Positions 45,258 through 53,210 of a stretch of DNA of 64,000 bases are shown one piece after another. The notes beneath the pieces were generated by a model, which saw only the letters and a program-made list of their open reading frames with translations, had not been told where the DNA came from and did not search any database. The DNA is taken from assembly GCA_022571515.1 (NCBI GenBank), contig JACZXQ010000003.1:149001-213000 (forward strand). Direction: 5' to 3'. The DNA comes from Gemmatimonadota bacterium (GTDB lineage Bacteria; Gemmatimonadota; Gemmatimonadetes; Longimicrobiales; Gaopeijiaceae). The position numbers and the translations under genes were made by a program. How positions within the stretch are numbered: the first letter of the stretch is position 1; every line of letters begins with the position of its first letter.

Positions 45258-45824
45258 ATCGCCACACCCATCCTACACATTCACGTCGACGAGTCGTGCC
45301 TGGGAAACCAATTCCAGGGCCGCGCCAATCCCGGTGGAGCCGCAGGCCTGGTCGAGTTCTGGAACGGAGACGAATGGGTTCGCCGTGACTACTGGTTATC
45401 GGAGCGCGACACCACCAACAACCGAATGGCCATCCGAAGCGGTATCGAGGGGCTCACGCTCTTGACCCAACGCTGCCGGGTCGAAGTAGTCTCCGACAGC
45501 CAGTACCTGGTGAAGGGCATGAACGAATGGCTCCCCGGGTGGAAGGCGAAGGGTTGGAAGCGTAAGGGCGGCCCGATTCAGAACCTCGAACTCTGGCAGC
45601 AACTCGAACGCGTCGCGGCCGGCCAGGACGTGCAGTGGAGTTGGGTGCGGGGCCACGCCGGTCATCCCAAGAACGAGTACGCGAACGACCTCGCGGTTCA
45701 AGCCGCCCAGGAACTGACACAATCCGGTGGGCTCGTGCCCTCGGGATTTCAGGCCTGGTTGGAGGAGCAGCGCGAAAAAAAGGGCCGGTATCTCGATTAC
45801 TTCGAATTCCAAGCGCCGGCTTAG
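45258..45824 (+). CDS. Ribonuclease HI-type, no standard start codon
   Basis: Removes RNA from RNA/DNA hybrids. The frame is open from 45156 to 45824. The catalytic residues are Asp in IHVDESCLGNQ (45288), Glu in RSGIEGL, Asp in VVSDSQYL, and the last Asp in NEYANDLA. The only ATG in frame (45426) lies after the first catalytic aspartate, so the real start must be upstream, where the frame has no ATG, GTG or TTG. A GGAGG at 45248-45252 sits five bases before an ATC at 45258; ATT at 45279 is another candidate. I used 45258 as the best ribosome-supported start (188 residues). A sequencing or true frameshift is the alternative. Confidence 0.72.
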   Translation: MATPILHIHVDESCLGNQFQGRANPGGAAGLVEFWNGDEWVRRDYWLSERDTTNNRMAIRSGIEGLTLLTQRCRVEVVSDSQYLVKGMNEWLPGWKAKGWKRKGGPIQNLELWQQLERVAAGQDVQWSWVRGHAGHPKNEYANDLAVQAAQELTQSGGLVPSGFQAWLEEQREKKGRYLDYFEFQAPA

Positions 45825-45859
45825 GATTCCAGGCCCCAAGAACGACGGGTAGCCTAGAC

Positions 45860-45900
45860 AAAAAAAAAGAAAGCCCTCGGTGCGGCGAACCGCTCCGAGG
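45860..45900 (-). terminator. Strong intrinsic terminator of the ncRNA candidate
   Basis: On the minus strand the arms CCTCGG and CCGAGG (outer 6 bp), an A-A mismatch, and inner arms GCGG and CCGC enclose a UUCG tetraloop. The hairpin is 45900-45875. It is followed by GCTTTC and a run of nine T (45868-45860). This is a very good Rho-independent terminator for minus-strand transcription. On the plus strand the same hairpin is followed by ACTTCCTTTT and could also stop rnhA transcripts, more weakly. Confidence 0.85.
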
Positions 45901-46203
45901 ACTTCCTTTTCCGCTGGCAGGAGTCGACCCTTGCCTGGTCCTCCCCGCCTAAGAACTGTCTTGCGACCGTCCTTTCGCCGGGCAGTTGTTTCAACTCCCC
46001 TTACCCTCATCGCGCGGTCCGCGACTCAGGCGCCCCGAGCTCTCAGGGCTACGACGGAGACCAGCGACTTCTCCATCGGCTCACCGGAAACCAAGCTTCC
46101 GATTCGCATCGCCACCGCGGTATCCCGCTCGGCGACTCACGCCTCTGCATCCACCGAAGGGATGATCTGCATCATCGATTCAGCAGGCCACATGCCGATG
46201 CGC
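45860..46203 (-). ncRNA. Candidate structured RNA of about 340 nt, unidentified
   Basis: The block has no convincing reading frame on either strand but ends at a strong intrinsic terminator and begins 7 bases after a good promoter, both on the minus strand. Helices readable by eye (minus strand, 5' to 3') are: CATCC/GGATG closed by C(UUCG)G, TCGCC/GGCGA enclosing GCGG-GATA-CCGC, GCCCTGA-GAGC-TCGGGGC, AGTTG-AAA-CAACT and CTGCC/GGCGG. I searched by eye for tmRNA, RNase P, SRP and 6S motifs and found none. Length fits tmRNA or RNase P RNA, so a divergent form of either stays possible. It follows lipB by about 260 bp on the same strand. Confidence 0.55.
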
Positions 46204-46209
46204 ACCGAC

Positions 46210-46238
46210 AGTATTCAATATCCACGCCACGAGGTCAA
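46210..46238 (-). promoter_or_regulatory. Candidate sigma-70 promoter of the ncRNA
   Basis: On the minus strand a -35 box TTGACC (46238-46233) and a -10 box AATACT (46215-46210) are separated by exactly 17 bases. Predicted initiation is near 46203. The surroundings are clearly richer in A+T than the rest of the window. The spacing and the good -35 box support a housekeeping promoter. Confidence 0.55.
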
Positions 46239-46280
46239 GCTTTTCGAACAGTGCTCACTTCGTTTCGATCATTACGCTGT

Positions 46281-46304
46281 AACATGTTGTATATCAATGA
46301 TATA
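46281..46304. repeat. Palindrome pair upstream of the ncRNA promoter
   Basis: TATATCA-A-TGATATA (46290-46304) is a perfect 15-bp palindrome with a central base, directly preceded by the 8-bp palindrome AACATGTT (46281-46288). Both lie 40-70 bp upstream of the proposed -35 box on the minus strand, within an A+T-rich island (about 46230-46480). They look like operator or architectural-protein sites. No regulator is known to me for this sequence. Confidence 0.5.
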
Positions 46305-46460
46305 ACCCACTTTTTCAATCTTGCTTCGGCGCGTAACGCGCGGACGTAAACAAGCCGGTATCTTGGGCCACTCTCCTCAACGACAAGCACTTGAGAAATT
46401 CCGATATCCAAAAACCAATGAGCACCGCGGGAGCCGGCCGGAGTGATTCAGATATCCAAT

Positions 46461-46478
46461 TTGTTGTCTAAGCAACAA
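46461..46478 (-). repeat. Hairpin across the lipB stop codon
   Basis: TTGTTG and CAACAA form a 6-bp perfect stem with a six-base loop that holds the lipB TAG. No long T-run follows on the minus strand (only ATT), so it is a poor terminator by itself. Downstream, the motif GATATCCAA appears twice (near 46403 and 46451) in the same A+T-rich stretch. Confidence 0.4.
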
Positions 46479-47121
46479 GAATTTCGCGGTCGAGAACCTC
46501 ACCCGTAGCCACCAGTATCGGATCGACCACGTCGGAGACGGCGACCGGCCTTCCCAAGCATTCCGAAATCGAAGTGACCTCGCGGTCATGGAGGCCGCAA
46601 GGAACGATGGTGTCGAAATAGGAAAGGTCGGTGGCGACGTTCAACGCGAATCCGTGCGAGGTGATCCAGCGGCTGGAAATACGCACGCCGACAGCGGCGA
46701 TCTTCTGCTCTCCGACCCACACACCCGTCAGCCCCACCTCCCGGCGTCCCTCGAGATCGAATGAGCGAAGCGCCCTGATGAGGATCTCCTCCAAGTCCCT
46801 GAGGTAGCGGTGGGCATCCCGCCGGTCGGGCTTGAGGTCGAGAATGGGATAGCCGATGAGCTGACCCGGGCCATGGTAGGTGACGTCCCCTCCCCTACCC
46901 GCATCCGCAAGCTGGATACCCAAGCGGCGGCGGGTCGCCTCGTCAGCCACCACGTGGTCCACATTGCTACTCCCCCCCAGAGTGATGACGTGCGGGTGCT
47001 CCAAGAGAAGAAGCTGATCCGGAATGATCCCCGCCCGTCGTTGCTCGACGAGCTCCGCCTGCATCTCGACGGCCTGGTCGTAGGGTACGACCCCGAGTCG
47101 GCGCGCCTCGAGAACCAACAC
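46468..47121 (-). CDS. lipB: Octanoyltransferase
   Basis: Moves octanoyl groups from ACP onto lipoyl domains, the first step in lipoate attachment. The 217 residues start at a GTG (47121). They hold the motif DAGRGGDVTYHGPGQLIGYPI, the catalytic Lys140 in GEQKIAAVGVR and Cys175 in VPCGLHDREVTS. It lies 14 bp after the E2 gene, whose lipoyl domain it would modify, so the operon couples the enzyme to its substrate. lipA is not in the window. Confidence 0.95.
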   Translation of the reverse strand: MLVLEARRLGVVPYDQAVEMQAELVEQRRAGIIPDQLLLLEHPHVITLGGSSNVDHVVADEATRRRLGIQLADAGRGGDVTYHGPGQLIGYPILDLKPDRRDAHRYLRDLEEILIRALRSFDLEGRREVGLTGVWVGEQKIAAVGVRISSRWITSHGFALNVATDLSYFDTIVPCGLHDREVTSISECLGRPVAVSDVVDPILVATGEVLDREILVA

Positions 47122-47135
47122 CAGGCTTCTAGCCT

Positions 47136-48515
47136 CTACGCGTCCTCGGAGAAGTCCTCGAGCATCTCTTTGAGCTGCGCGAGGAACCTCGCCGCATCGG
47201 CGCCGTCCACCAGGCGGTGGTCATAGGCCAGGGAGAAATAGGACCGCTTCCGAATCGCAATCATGTCGGTGCCGGTCGAGGGGTCCTCGATCACCACCGC
47301 ACGTTTCTCGATGCTTCCCGTGCCCAGAATGGCCGACGTGCCCTTGGGAATGATCGGCATCCCGACCAGCGTGCCGAGTACACCCGGGTTCGTGATCGAG
47401 AACGTGCCCCCCTGGATCTCGTGGGGGCTCAAGCGCCGGGAGCGGGCACGCTCGGCCAGATCGATGATCTTCCTGGCGATGCCGACCAGGCCGAGATGGT
47501 CCGCGTCGTGGATGACCGGAACGATCAGGCCGGGGTTCAAGTCGACGGCCATGCCCAGGTTTACGTTGTGCCGGTAGATCAGATTGTTGCCCGATACGGT
47601 GCCGTTGATCGGCGGGTACCGGCGAAGCAGCCGCGAGCACGCCCACGCCACGAAGGCCGTGTAGCTGACTCGGGCACCCTGCTCCGCCCACCTCGCCTTG
47701 TTGGCGGCCCGGATCATGTCGATTCGTGAGAAGTCGATCTCGATGAACGAATGGACGTGCGGCGCGAGCCGTTTGGCCACGACCATGTGCTCCGCTGTGA
47801 GACGGCGGATCTTGTCCATGGCCTCGACGGTGTCGCCTTCACGAACCGGAAACTCCGGATGTTGTACCTCGCCGTAGAACGTCGACCAGAAATCGCCCAC
47901 GGGAGCGGTGGCGGCAGCGGGCGTCGAGGCAGCAGGTGCCGCTACCGGCGGCGGGGCGGGTGCGGCCGGGCCGCGCTCGATGAAGTCGAGGATGTCCTGC
48001 TTGGTGACACGCCCCGCGTGCCCGCTGCCGGGTACGCCGCCGATGTCGATGCCGTGCTCCTCGGCGATACGCCGGACGACCGGAGTCGAGCGCGTCCGAA
48101 GCCGCTCTTCGGCCGACTCGGCTGCGGGCCGCTGCGCGGGAGGCGCGGGCGCCTCGACCTCCGGCGCCTCTGCCGCCGGGGCAGCCTCGACCACCGGCGC
48201 ATCCGCAGATGGCTCGGCCTCGGGGGGCGATGCCTCATCCGGCTCGGTAGCCACGGCAGCCCCACCCTCGGTGTCGATGTACGCCACAATGGTCCCGACT
48301 TCGACGGTCTCACCCTCTTGAACGGCGATTTCCACGAGAGTGCCGCCCTGCGGCGCCGGAATCTCTGCGTCCACCTTGTCGGTAGATATCTCGAGGATGG
48401 GCTCGTCCCGCGCGACCGTGTCGCCGAGCTGTTTGAGCCATTTCGATACCGTGCCCTCTGCGATGGACTCCCCCATCTGGGGCATTGGAACCTCAACACG
48501 AGCCACGCCCGTCAC
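47136..48515 (-). CDS. Dihydrolipoamide acyltransferase (E2) of a 2-oxoacid dehydrogenase
   Basis: Core acyltransferase of 459 residues. One lipoyl domain (about 1-80) has Lys47 in EISTDKVDAEI. An Ala/Pro/Glu-rich linker (about 85-135) leads to a peripheral subunit-binding domain (STPVVRRIAEEHGIDI ... GRVTKQDILDF), a second Ala/Pro linker, and the catalytic domain ending in YDHRLVDGADAARF with His433 and Asp437. E1-beta and E1-alpha are upstream. The branched-chain type and the pyruvate type cannot be separated by eye. A later in-frame methionine (residue 11) is an alternative start. Confidence 0.92.
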   Translation of the reverse strand: MTGVARVEVPMPQMGESIAEGTVSKWLKQLGDTVARDEPILEISTDKVDAEIPAPQGGTLVEIAVQEGETVEVGTIVAYIDTEGGAAVATEPDEASPPEAEPSADAPVVEAAPAAEAPEVEAPAPPAQRPAAESAEERLRTRSTPVVRRIAEEHGIDIGGVPGSGHAGRVTKQDILDFIERGPAAPAPPPVAAPAASTPAAATAPVGDFWSTFYGEVQHPEFPVREGDTVEAMDKIRRLTAEHMVVAKRLAPHVHSFIEIDFSRIDMIRAANKARWAEQGARVSYTAFVAWACSRLLRRYPPINGTVSGNNLIYRHNVNLGMAVDLNPGLIVPVIHDADHLGLVGIARKIIDLAERARSRRLSPHEIQGGTFSITNPGVLGTLVGMPIIPKGTSAILGTGSIEKRAVVIEDPSTGTDMIAIRKRSYFSLAYDHRLVDGADAARFLAQLKEMLEDFSEDA

Positions 48516-48614
48516 TCCGTTTTTGTGTTCGGTCGTCCGTTGTCCGGTGCGGATGCCTGCTTACCCTAGGAGGTCCGCCCCGATCCGCGATTCAGCCATG
48601 ATCCATTCAATACG

Positions 48615-49658
48615 TCAGTACGCCGCAAGATAGCGCGCCGCGGTTACGATATCCTCGATCTGCGGGAGGAAGTAGTCCTCCAGCGCCCCGGCATAGGGCA
48701 CCGGCGCATCGATCGCCGTGACACGAAGCATGGGCGCATCCAACCATTCGAAGGCTTTTTCGCTGACCCTCATGGCGATCTCGCCGGCGATACCACCCGT
48801 TCTCGTATCCTCGTGCACCACCAGTAGGCGGCCGGTCTTCTTGACGCTTTCCACGATCGCTTCGTCGTCGAGCGGCGACAGGGTCCTCAGGTCCAGCACC
48901 TCCACCTCGAACCCGTCCTCTTGGTGGAGGACCTCCGCCGCCTCGACGCTTCGGTGGACCATCATGCCATAGGTTACCACCGTAAGGCCGCTCCCTTCTC
49001 GCACCACGTTCGCCTTGCCCAGAGGCACGATGTAGTCGTCCTCCGGCAACACCTCGCGCAGGAACGGGGCGCGATAGAGACCCTTGTGCTCTTCGATGAT
49101 GACGGGGTTGTCGTCCCGGATGGCCGCCTTGACCAATCCCTTGGCGTCGTAGGCCGTGCTGGGATAGACGATCTTGAGGCCCGGCGTGTGGAAGAAGGCC
49201 ATCTCCACATTTTGCGAGTGAAATGGTCCTCCTCGATTACCGCCACCCACAGGGCCACGTATGACAAGCGGAAGGGGACCGCTCCCTCGGTACAACGACG
49301 TGGCGATATAGTTTGTGATGACGTCGTAGGCGGGCGAGATGAAATCCATGAACTGCATTTCGACCACCGGGCGGAGGCCCATGTGGGCGGCTCCGGCAGC
49401 GGCACCCGTGAACCCCCCCTCCGAGATTGGCGTGTCGATCACCCGCTCTTCGCCGAAGTGATCGAGGAATCCGCGCGTGACCTTGAACGCCCCGCCGTAG
49501 ACCCCGATGTCCTCACCCATCAAGAAGACGCGCTCGTCCCGCTCCATCTCTTCGAAAAGCCCCTCGCTGATGGCTTCGAGAAGCGTAACGGGCTCTCGGC
49601 GCTCGGTTTTGGTGACGCTGTCGGGCTTGCCGCCCACGGCTCCTCCGGAATGGCTCAT
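48615..49658 (-). CDS. 2-oxoacid dehydrogenase E1 component, beta subunit
   Basis: Beta subunit of the thiamine diphosphate-dependent decarboxylase, 347 residues. It has TLLEAISEGLFEEMERDERVFLMGEDIGVYGGAFKVTRGF, the usual start of E1-beta; DTPISEGGFTGAAAGAAHMGLRPVVEMQFMDF; and the C-terminal LLVVHEDTRTGGIAGEIAMRVSE, a transketolase C-terminal domain. It overlaps E1-alpha by 4 bases. The first 20 residues are a polar extension. Confidence 0.94.
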   Translation of the reverse strand: MSHSGGAVGGKPDSVTKTERREPVTLLEAISEGLFEEMERDERVFLMGEDIGVYGGAFKVTRGFLDHFGEERVIDTPISEGGFTGAAAGAAHMGLRPVVEMQFMDFISPAYDVITNYIATSLYRGSGPLPLVIRGPVGGGNRGGPFHSQNVEMAFFHTPGLKIVYPSTAYDAKGLVKAAIRDDNPVIIEEHKGLYRAPFLREVLPEDDYIVPLGKANVVREGSGLTVVTYGMMVHRSVEAAEVLHQEDGFEVEVLDLRTLSPLDDEAIVESVKKTGRLLVVHEDTRTGGIAGEIAMRVSEKAFEWLDAPMLRVTAIDAPVPYAGALEDYFLPQIEDIVTAARYLAAY

Positions 49659-50725
49659 GCCTGGATAGGATCTGGTGTTTCGAGACGGGTCCAGGGCGTC
49701 TTGGCTCCCCGGTCCGTGTACACTGCGTCGAGCGCCTGTACGCCGTCAGGAATGGGCTCACCCACGGCCTGCTCGGCGGCGATGCTGACCTCAACCTCCG
49801 CGCGCGCCTTGAGCGCGCCCAGCGTTTTCTGAGTCGCCCACCCCTCGGAGAGGAGGCGCTCACCGAACCGCTTGATCGGATCGCGCTCCTCCCACGCCTT
49901 CAACTCAGCAGGGTCCACATACTCCTGGTTATCGTGCTGCGCGTGGCCCTTGAGGCGGTAATACCTCATCTCGACCATGCCCGCTCCCTCGCCCGCGCGG
50001 GCCCGGTCCACGGCGCGCTTGGTCCCCTCATAGACGTCCAACACATCCGTGCCGTCTACGGATTCGGCATGCAGTCCGTACCCGGCGGCCTTCTGTGTGA
50101 AGCTCTCGAGCCGCGTGTTCTTCCTGGTCGGGGTAGAGAACGCCCATTGGTTCGCCTCGACCATGAGAACCATCGGACATCGTTGGACAGCGGCAAAGTT
50201 GAGGCCCTCGTGCCATGCTCCGGTCGAGGTCGCCCCGTCACCGGCGAAGACGAGCCCCACCCTCGGCTCCTGCTTCAGGCGGAACGAAAGCGTGATGCCC
50301 GCCATGACCCCAACCATGGTGCCCAGAGGAGAGACGGGGCCCACCAGGCCGCGGCGATAATCCACCCAGTGAACGTTCGCTTCCTTACCACCCGTGGGTC
50401 CCGTAGCTCGGGCCAGGTACTGACGAAAGAAGTCCAAGGGCTCCCCCCCCATGAGGAATAGCGCACCACATGCTCTAACCGTTTGTGCGATGATGTCGCC
50501 GGTTCCGTCAGAGCGTCTGTCGAGGGCATAGGCGGCGCCGACCGAGCCCGCCTCTTGGCCCAAGGAGCGGTACACTCCCCCGCCAATGTGCCCTTGTTTG
50601 TGGAGTAGCTCCAGACGTTCTTCGGCGGCTCTGACCCGCACCAGCGCGTAGTAGAGCTCGTGGAGTTGAGACTCGGTTAGTCCGGCAACCAGTGCCGTCC
50701 CATCCGCGGAGTTCGTTGCAGGCAT
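49655..50725 (-). CDS. 2-oxoacid dehydrogenase E1 component, alpha subunit
   Basis: Alpha subunit that binds thiamine diphosphate, 356 residues. The cofactor motif is GDGATSTGAWHEGLNF (162-177), matching the GDG ... N thiamine diphosphate signature. Upstream is GHIGGGVYRSLGQEAGSVGAAYAL, and the phosphorylation-loop-like region is around YYRLKGHAQHDNQEY. The latter resembles branched-chain E1-alpha (Y-R-x-x-GHS-x-x-D-D) more than the classic pyruvate form, but Ser is replaced by Ala (GHAQHD). Substrate is therefore uncertain. First gene of the E1-alpha, E1-beta, E2, lipB operon; an E3 gene is not present. Confidence 0.92.
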   Translation of the reverse strand: MPATNSADGTALVAGLTESQLHELYYALVRVRAAEERLELLHKQGHIGGGVYRSLGQEAGSVGAAYALDRRSDGTGDIIAQTVRACGALFLMGGEPLDFFRQYLARATGPTGGKEANVHWVDYRRGLVGPVSPLGTMVGVMAGITLSFRLKQEPRVGLVFAGDGATSTGAWHEGLNFAAVQRCPMVLMVEANQWAFSTPTRKNTRLESFTQKAAGYGLHAESVDGTDVLDVYEGTKRAVDRARAGEGAGMVEMRYYRLKGHAQHDNQEYVDPAELKAWEERDPIKRFGERLLSEGWATQKTLGALKARAEVEVSIAAEQAVGEPIPDGVQALDAVYTDRGAKTPWTRLETPDPIQA

Positions 50726-50764
50726 GGGCCTGGGGTTGGTCTGTCCCGCCCTGTGGGATCTAGT

Positions 50765-51148
50765 CTAGAGGTTGCCGCCGCCGCTGCCGGCGTCGCCCCC
50801 CGCACCACCGGCTTCACCGCCGGGGTCACCACCGGACGGAGCCTGGAGCGCGTCCATCACCGGCTGGGGCGCCTGAGTAGGAACCTCGAACTGGAGAATG
50901 GACTCTGGTGCTCGAGCCTTGGACGACATGATCGACAGAACGAGAGCGAGGGCCATGAACATGCCCCCCCCCGTCCACGTCGCACGGGTCAGCATGGTGG
51001 TAGCTTGCCGTCCGCCGAGAATACCCTCGGTAGCCGCCGCGCCGCCACCCATCGCCGCAAGACCGCCGCCCTTGCCCGCTTGGAGCAAGATCACAACGGT
51101 CAGGAACACCCCGTCCAACACCAGGATCGCGAGAAGAAGTCCGTACAT
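50765..51148 (-). CDS. secG: Preprotein translocase subunit SecG
   Basis: Small accessory subunit of the SecYEG translocon. The 127 residues start MYGLLLAILVLDGVFLTVVILLQAGKGGGLAAMGGG, which is the first membrane helix followed by the conserved QxGKGGGL segment; the second helix is at about residues 60-75. The C-terminal 45 residues are a Gly/Ala/Pro-rich low-complexity tail. It directly follows tpiA, a common neighbour of secG in many bacteria. Confidence 0.93.
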   Translation of the reverse strand: MYGLLLAILVLDGVFLTVVILLQAGKGGGLAAMGGGAAATEGILGGRQATTMLTRATWTGGGMFMALALVLSIMSSKARAPESILQFEVPTQAPQPVMDALQAPSGGDPGGEAGGAGGDAGSGGGNL

Positions 51149-51230
51149 CGTCAGCCAGCGTTAAAACTCAGTAATGGAGCAGTAAACATCGCCACGACGA
51201 GCGGTTGGGTCAACCCGAATCCCGCGTGTT

Positions 51231-51986
51231 TCAAACCGATTCGGCGATTCGCGCAAAGGACTCCGCGTCGAGTGACGCGCCACCCACGAGCACTCCGTCG
51301 ACCTCGGCCGTGGAAAGAAGTTCGCCCGCGTTGCCGGGTTTGACGCTGCCGCCGTACAGAATCGGCACCTCTTCAGCGTGATCTTCTGCGAGAGCCTTCC
51401 GGAGAACGCTCCGCAGCACGGCGTGGGCACCCGCAGCATCCTCGGGCGTAGCCGTCTCACCCGTACCGATGGCCCACACCGGTTCGTACGCAACCATGAA
51501 GTGGGCTCCAGGGCGGGCGGTGAGCCCCTCCAGCGCCGCTTCGAGCTGGCGCTCGATGACCTCCTCTAGGCGGCCACCACGGCGCTCCTCGAGGGTCTCT
51601 CCGACACACACGACCGGCGTCAGCCCGCTTGCGACGCACGCGCCTACCTTGAGTGCCACCTCCCCATCGGTCTCGCCGAAGACGTGTCGCCGCTCCGAGT
51701 GCCCGACCAAGGCGTATGTCGCGCCCGCGTCCAAGACCATCGACACGGACAATTCACCGGTGAACGCACCCTTCTCCTCCCAGTGGATGTTCTGCACGCC
51801 GAGGTGTACTTCGGGTCGTCCACCACGGGACTCGACCGCCGCCGCCAATGACAGCGCAGGCGGGAAGATGATGAGCGTCGGTGCGGACTCGCCCAGGTCC
51901 GGAGCAAAGTCCCTGAAGAACGTGCGCGTGGCGGATGGACCATGGTGCATCTTCCAATTCCCGGCGATCACGCGCTGTTCGGACAT
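51231..51986 (-). CDS. tpiA: Triosephosphate isomerase
   Basis: Interconverts dihydroxyacetone phosphate and glyceraldehyde 3-phosphate. The 251 residues start with IAGNWKMHHG (Lys12), and have GHSERRHVFGE with His96 and AYEPVWAIGTG with catalytic Glu168, then YGGSVKPGNAGELL. The start shares one base with the pgk stop, so tpiA is translated after pgk. Confidence 0.97.
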   Translation of the reverse strand: MSEQRVIAGNWKMHHGPSATRTFFRDFAPDLGESAPTLIIFPPALSLAAAVESRGGRPEVHLGVQNIHWEEKGAFTGELSVSMVLDAGATYALVGHSERRHVFGETDGEVALKVGACVASGLTPVVCVGETLEERRGGRLEEVIERQLEAALEGLTARPGAHFMVAYEPVWAIGTGETATPEDAAGAHAVLRSVLRKALAEDHAEEVPILYGGSVKPGNAGELLSTAEVDGVLVGGASLDAESFARIAESV

Positions 51987-53206
51987 CAGGACACCTCCGT
52001 TCGATCGTTCAGTGAGACGACGCCTGGCAGCTCGCCGCCGGCAAGCAGCTGCAACGCGGCGCCGCCGCCTGTCGAGATGTGCGTCAAGCGATCGGTTACT
52101 CCCGCGGACTCGGCCGCGGCCGCGGAATCTCCACCGCCCACGATGACCATCTTTCCCGCATCTGCCGCAGCGGCGGCGGATCGCGCGAGCTCCAACGTGC
52201 CTCGTGCGAACGGCGGCATCTCGAAGACTCCCATCGGCCCATTCCAGACGACGGTCCCGGCCGAAGCGAGCACCCGCGAGAAAAGTGCCGATGATTCGGG
52301 TCCGATGTCTCCTATTCGATCCCCAGGTTGAACGGCCTCCCGCGGGACGGTGCGGGTGACCGATGCCTCCGTGATGTCGGCGGCCACCACTACATCCACG
52401 GGCAGAAGCACCTTGTCACCGCCCTTGGCCAGCACGTCACGGGCGACGTCCACGCGGTCCTCCTCCACGAGGGAGTCACCGACCTCCAGATCGAGCGCCA
52501 TCAAGAACGTGTTGGCCATGGCCCCACCGATGATGAGTCGATCGACCCGGGGCAGCAAGGCGTCGATCACGTCGATCTTGCCTGAGATCTTGGCACCTCC
52601 CAACACGGCCACGAACGGCCGAACGGGATCGGCGAGGGCATCGCTCAGGAAGCGGAGCTCGAGCGCCATCAAGAGCCCGGCCACTGCCACGCCCCCACGG
52701 CTACGAATCGCTCGAGCTACCCCTGCGGTCGAGGCGTGGGCCCGGTGGGCGGTGCCGAACGCGTCGTTGACGAACGCGTACGCACCCTCGGCCAACGAGG
52801 CCGCCCATTGGGGATCGTTGGCCGTCTCCTCGGGGTGGAACCGGGTGTTCTCGAGCAGGAGGAGTGCCCCGGCCTCCAGGTTTGAGCGGGCCGCTTCGGC
52901 CTCAAGCCCTACCGTCTCCCGGCAGAACTCCACAGTCCCTTTCATGAGCGAGGACAACTGCTCGGCCACGGGCGCGAGCGACAACGCCGGCTCGATTTTT
53001 CCACCAGGACGCCCAAGATGCGAAAGCACCACGACGCGCGCGCCGGCGGAGACCAGGACGTTGAGTGTGGGGAGCGTACTCCTCAGGCGTGTGTCGTCCG
53101 ACACTCGACCCTCTTCGTCGAGCGGGACGTTGAAATCGGCGCGGACCAGAACCACACGCCCCTCGAGGTTTCGAAGGTCGAGGTCCTCAATCGTTTGTTT
53201 GGCCAT
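51986..53206 (-). CDS. pgk: Phosphoglycerate kinase
   Basis: Makes ATP from 1,3-bisphosphoglycerate in glycolysis. The 406-residue two-domain protein has VLVRADFNVPLDEEGRVSDDTRL, VVLSHLGRPGG, VNDAFGTAHRAHAST, AVLGGAKISGKI, the ATP-binding NGPMGVFE and GGGDSAAAAES. It is followed by tpiA and preceded, 5 bp upstream, by the TonB-C/TPR/GWxTD gene. That gene separates it from gap, with which it is usually adjacent. Confidence 0.97.
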   Translation of the reverse strand: MAKQTIEDLDLRNLEGRVVLVRADFNVPLDEEGRVSDDTRLRSTLPTLNVLVSAGARVVVLSHLGRPGGKIEPALSLAPVAEQLSSLMKGTVEFCRETVGLEAEAARSNLEAGALLLLENTRFHPEETANDPQWAASLAEGAYAFVNDAFGTAHRAHASTAGVARAIRSRGGVAVAGLLMALELRFLSDALADPVRPFVAVLGGAKISGKIDVIDALLPRVDRLIIGGAMANTFLMALDLEVGDSLVEEDRVDVARDVLAKGGDKVLLPVDVVVAADITEASVTRTVPREAVQPGDRIGDIGPESSALFSRVLASAGTVVWNGPMGVFEMPPFARGTLELARSAAAAADAGKMVIVGGGDSAAAAESAGVTDRLTHISTGGGAALQLLAGGELPGVVSLNDRTEVS

Positions 53207-53210
53207 CAGG

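Noticed and set aside
45396-46010. Minus-strand 204-codon frame through rnhA and the RNA candidate
   Set aside because: It runs through a strong terminator hairpin and antisense to rnhA; no domain or family pattern.
45860-46203. tmRNA, RNase P RNA, SRP RNA, 6S RNA or cobalamin riboswitch as identity of the structured block
   Set aside because: I looked for a tRNA-like 3' end with CCA, an ALAA-like tag, the RNase P GAGGAAAGUCC and ACAGAA motifs, the SRP GGAAG tetraloop helix and riboswitch cores, and did not find convincing matches. Left unidentified.
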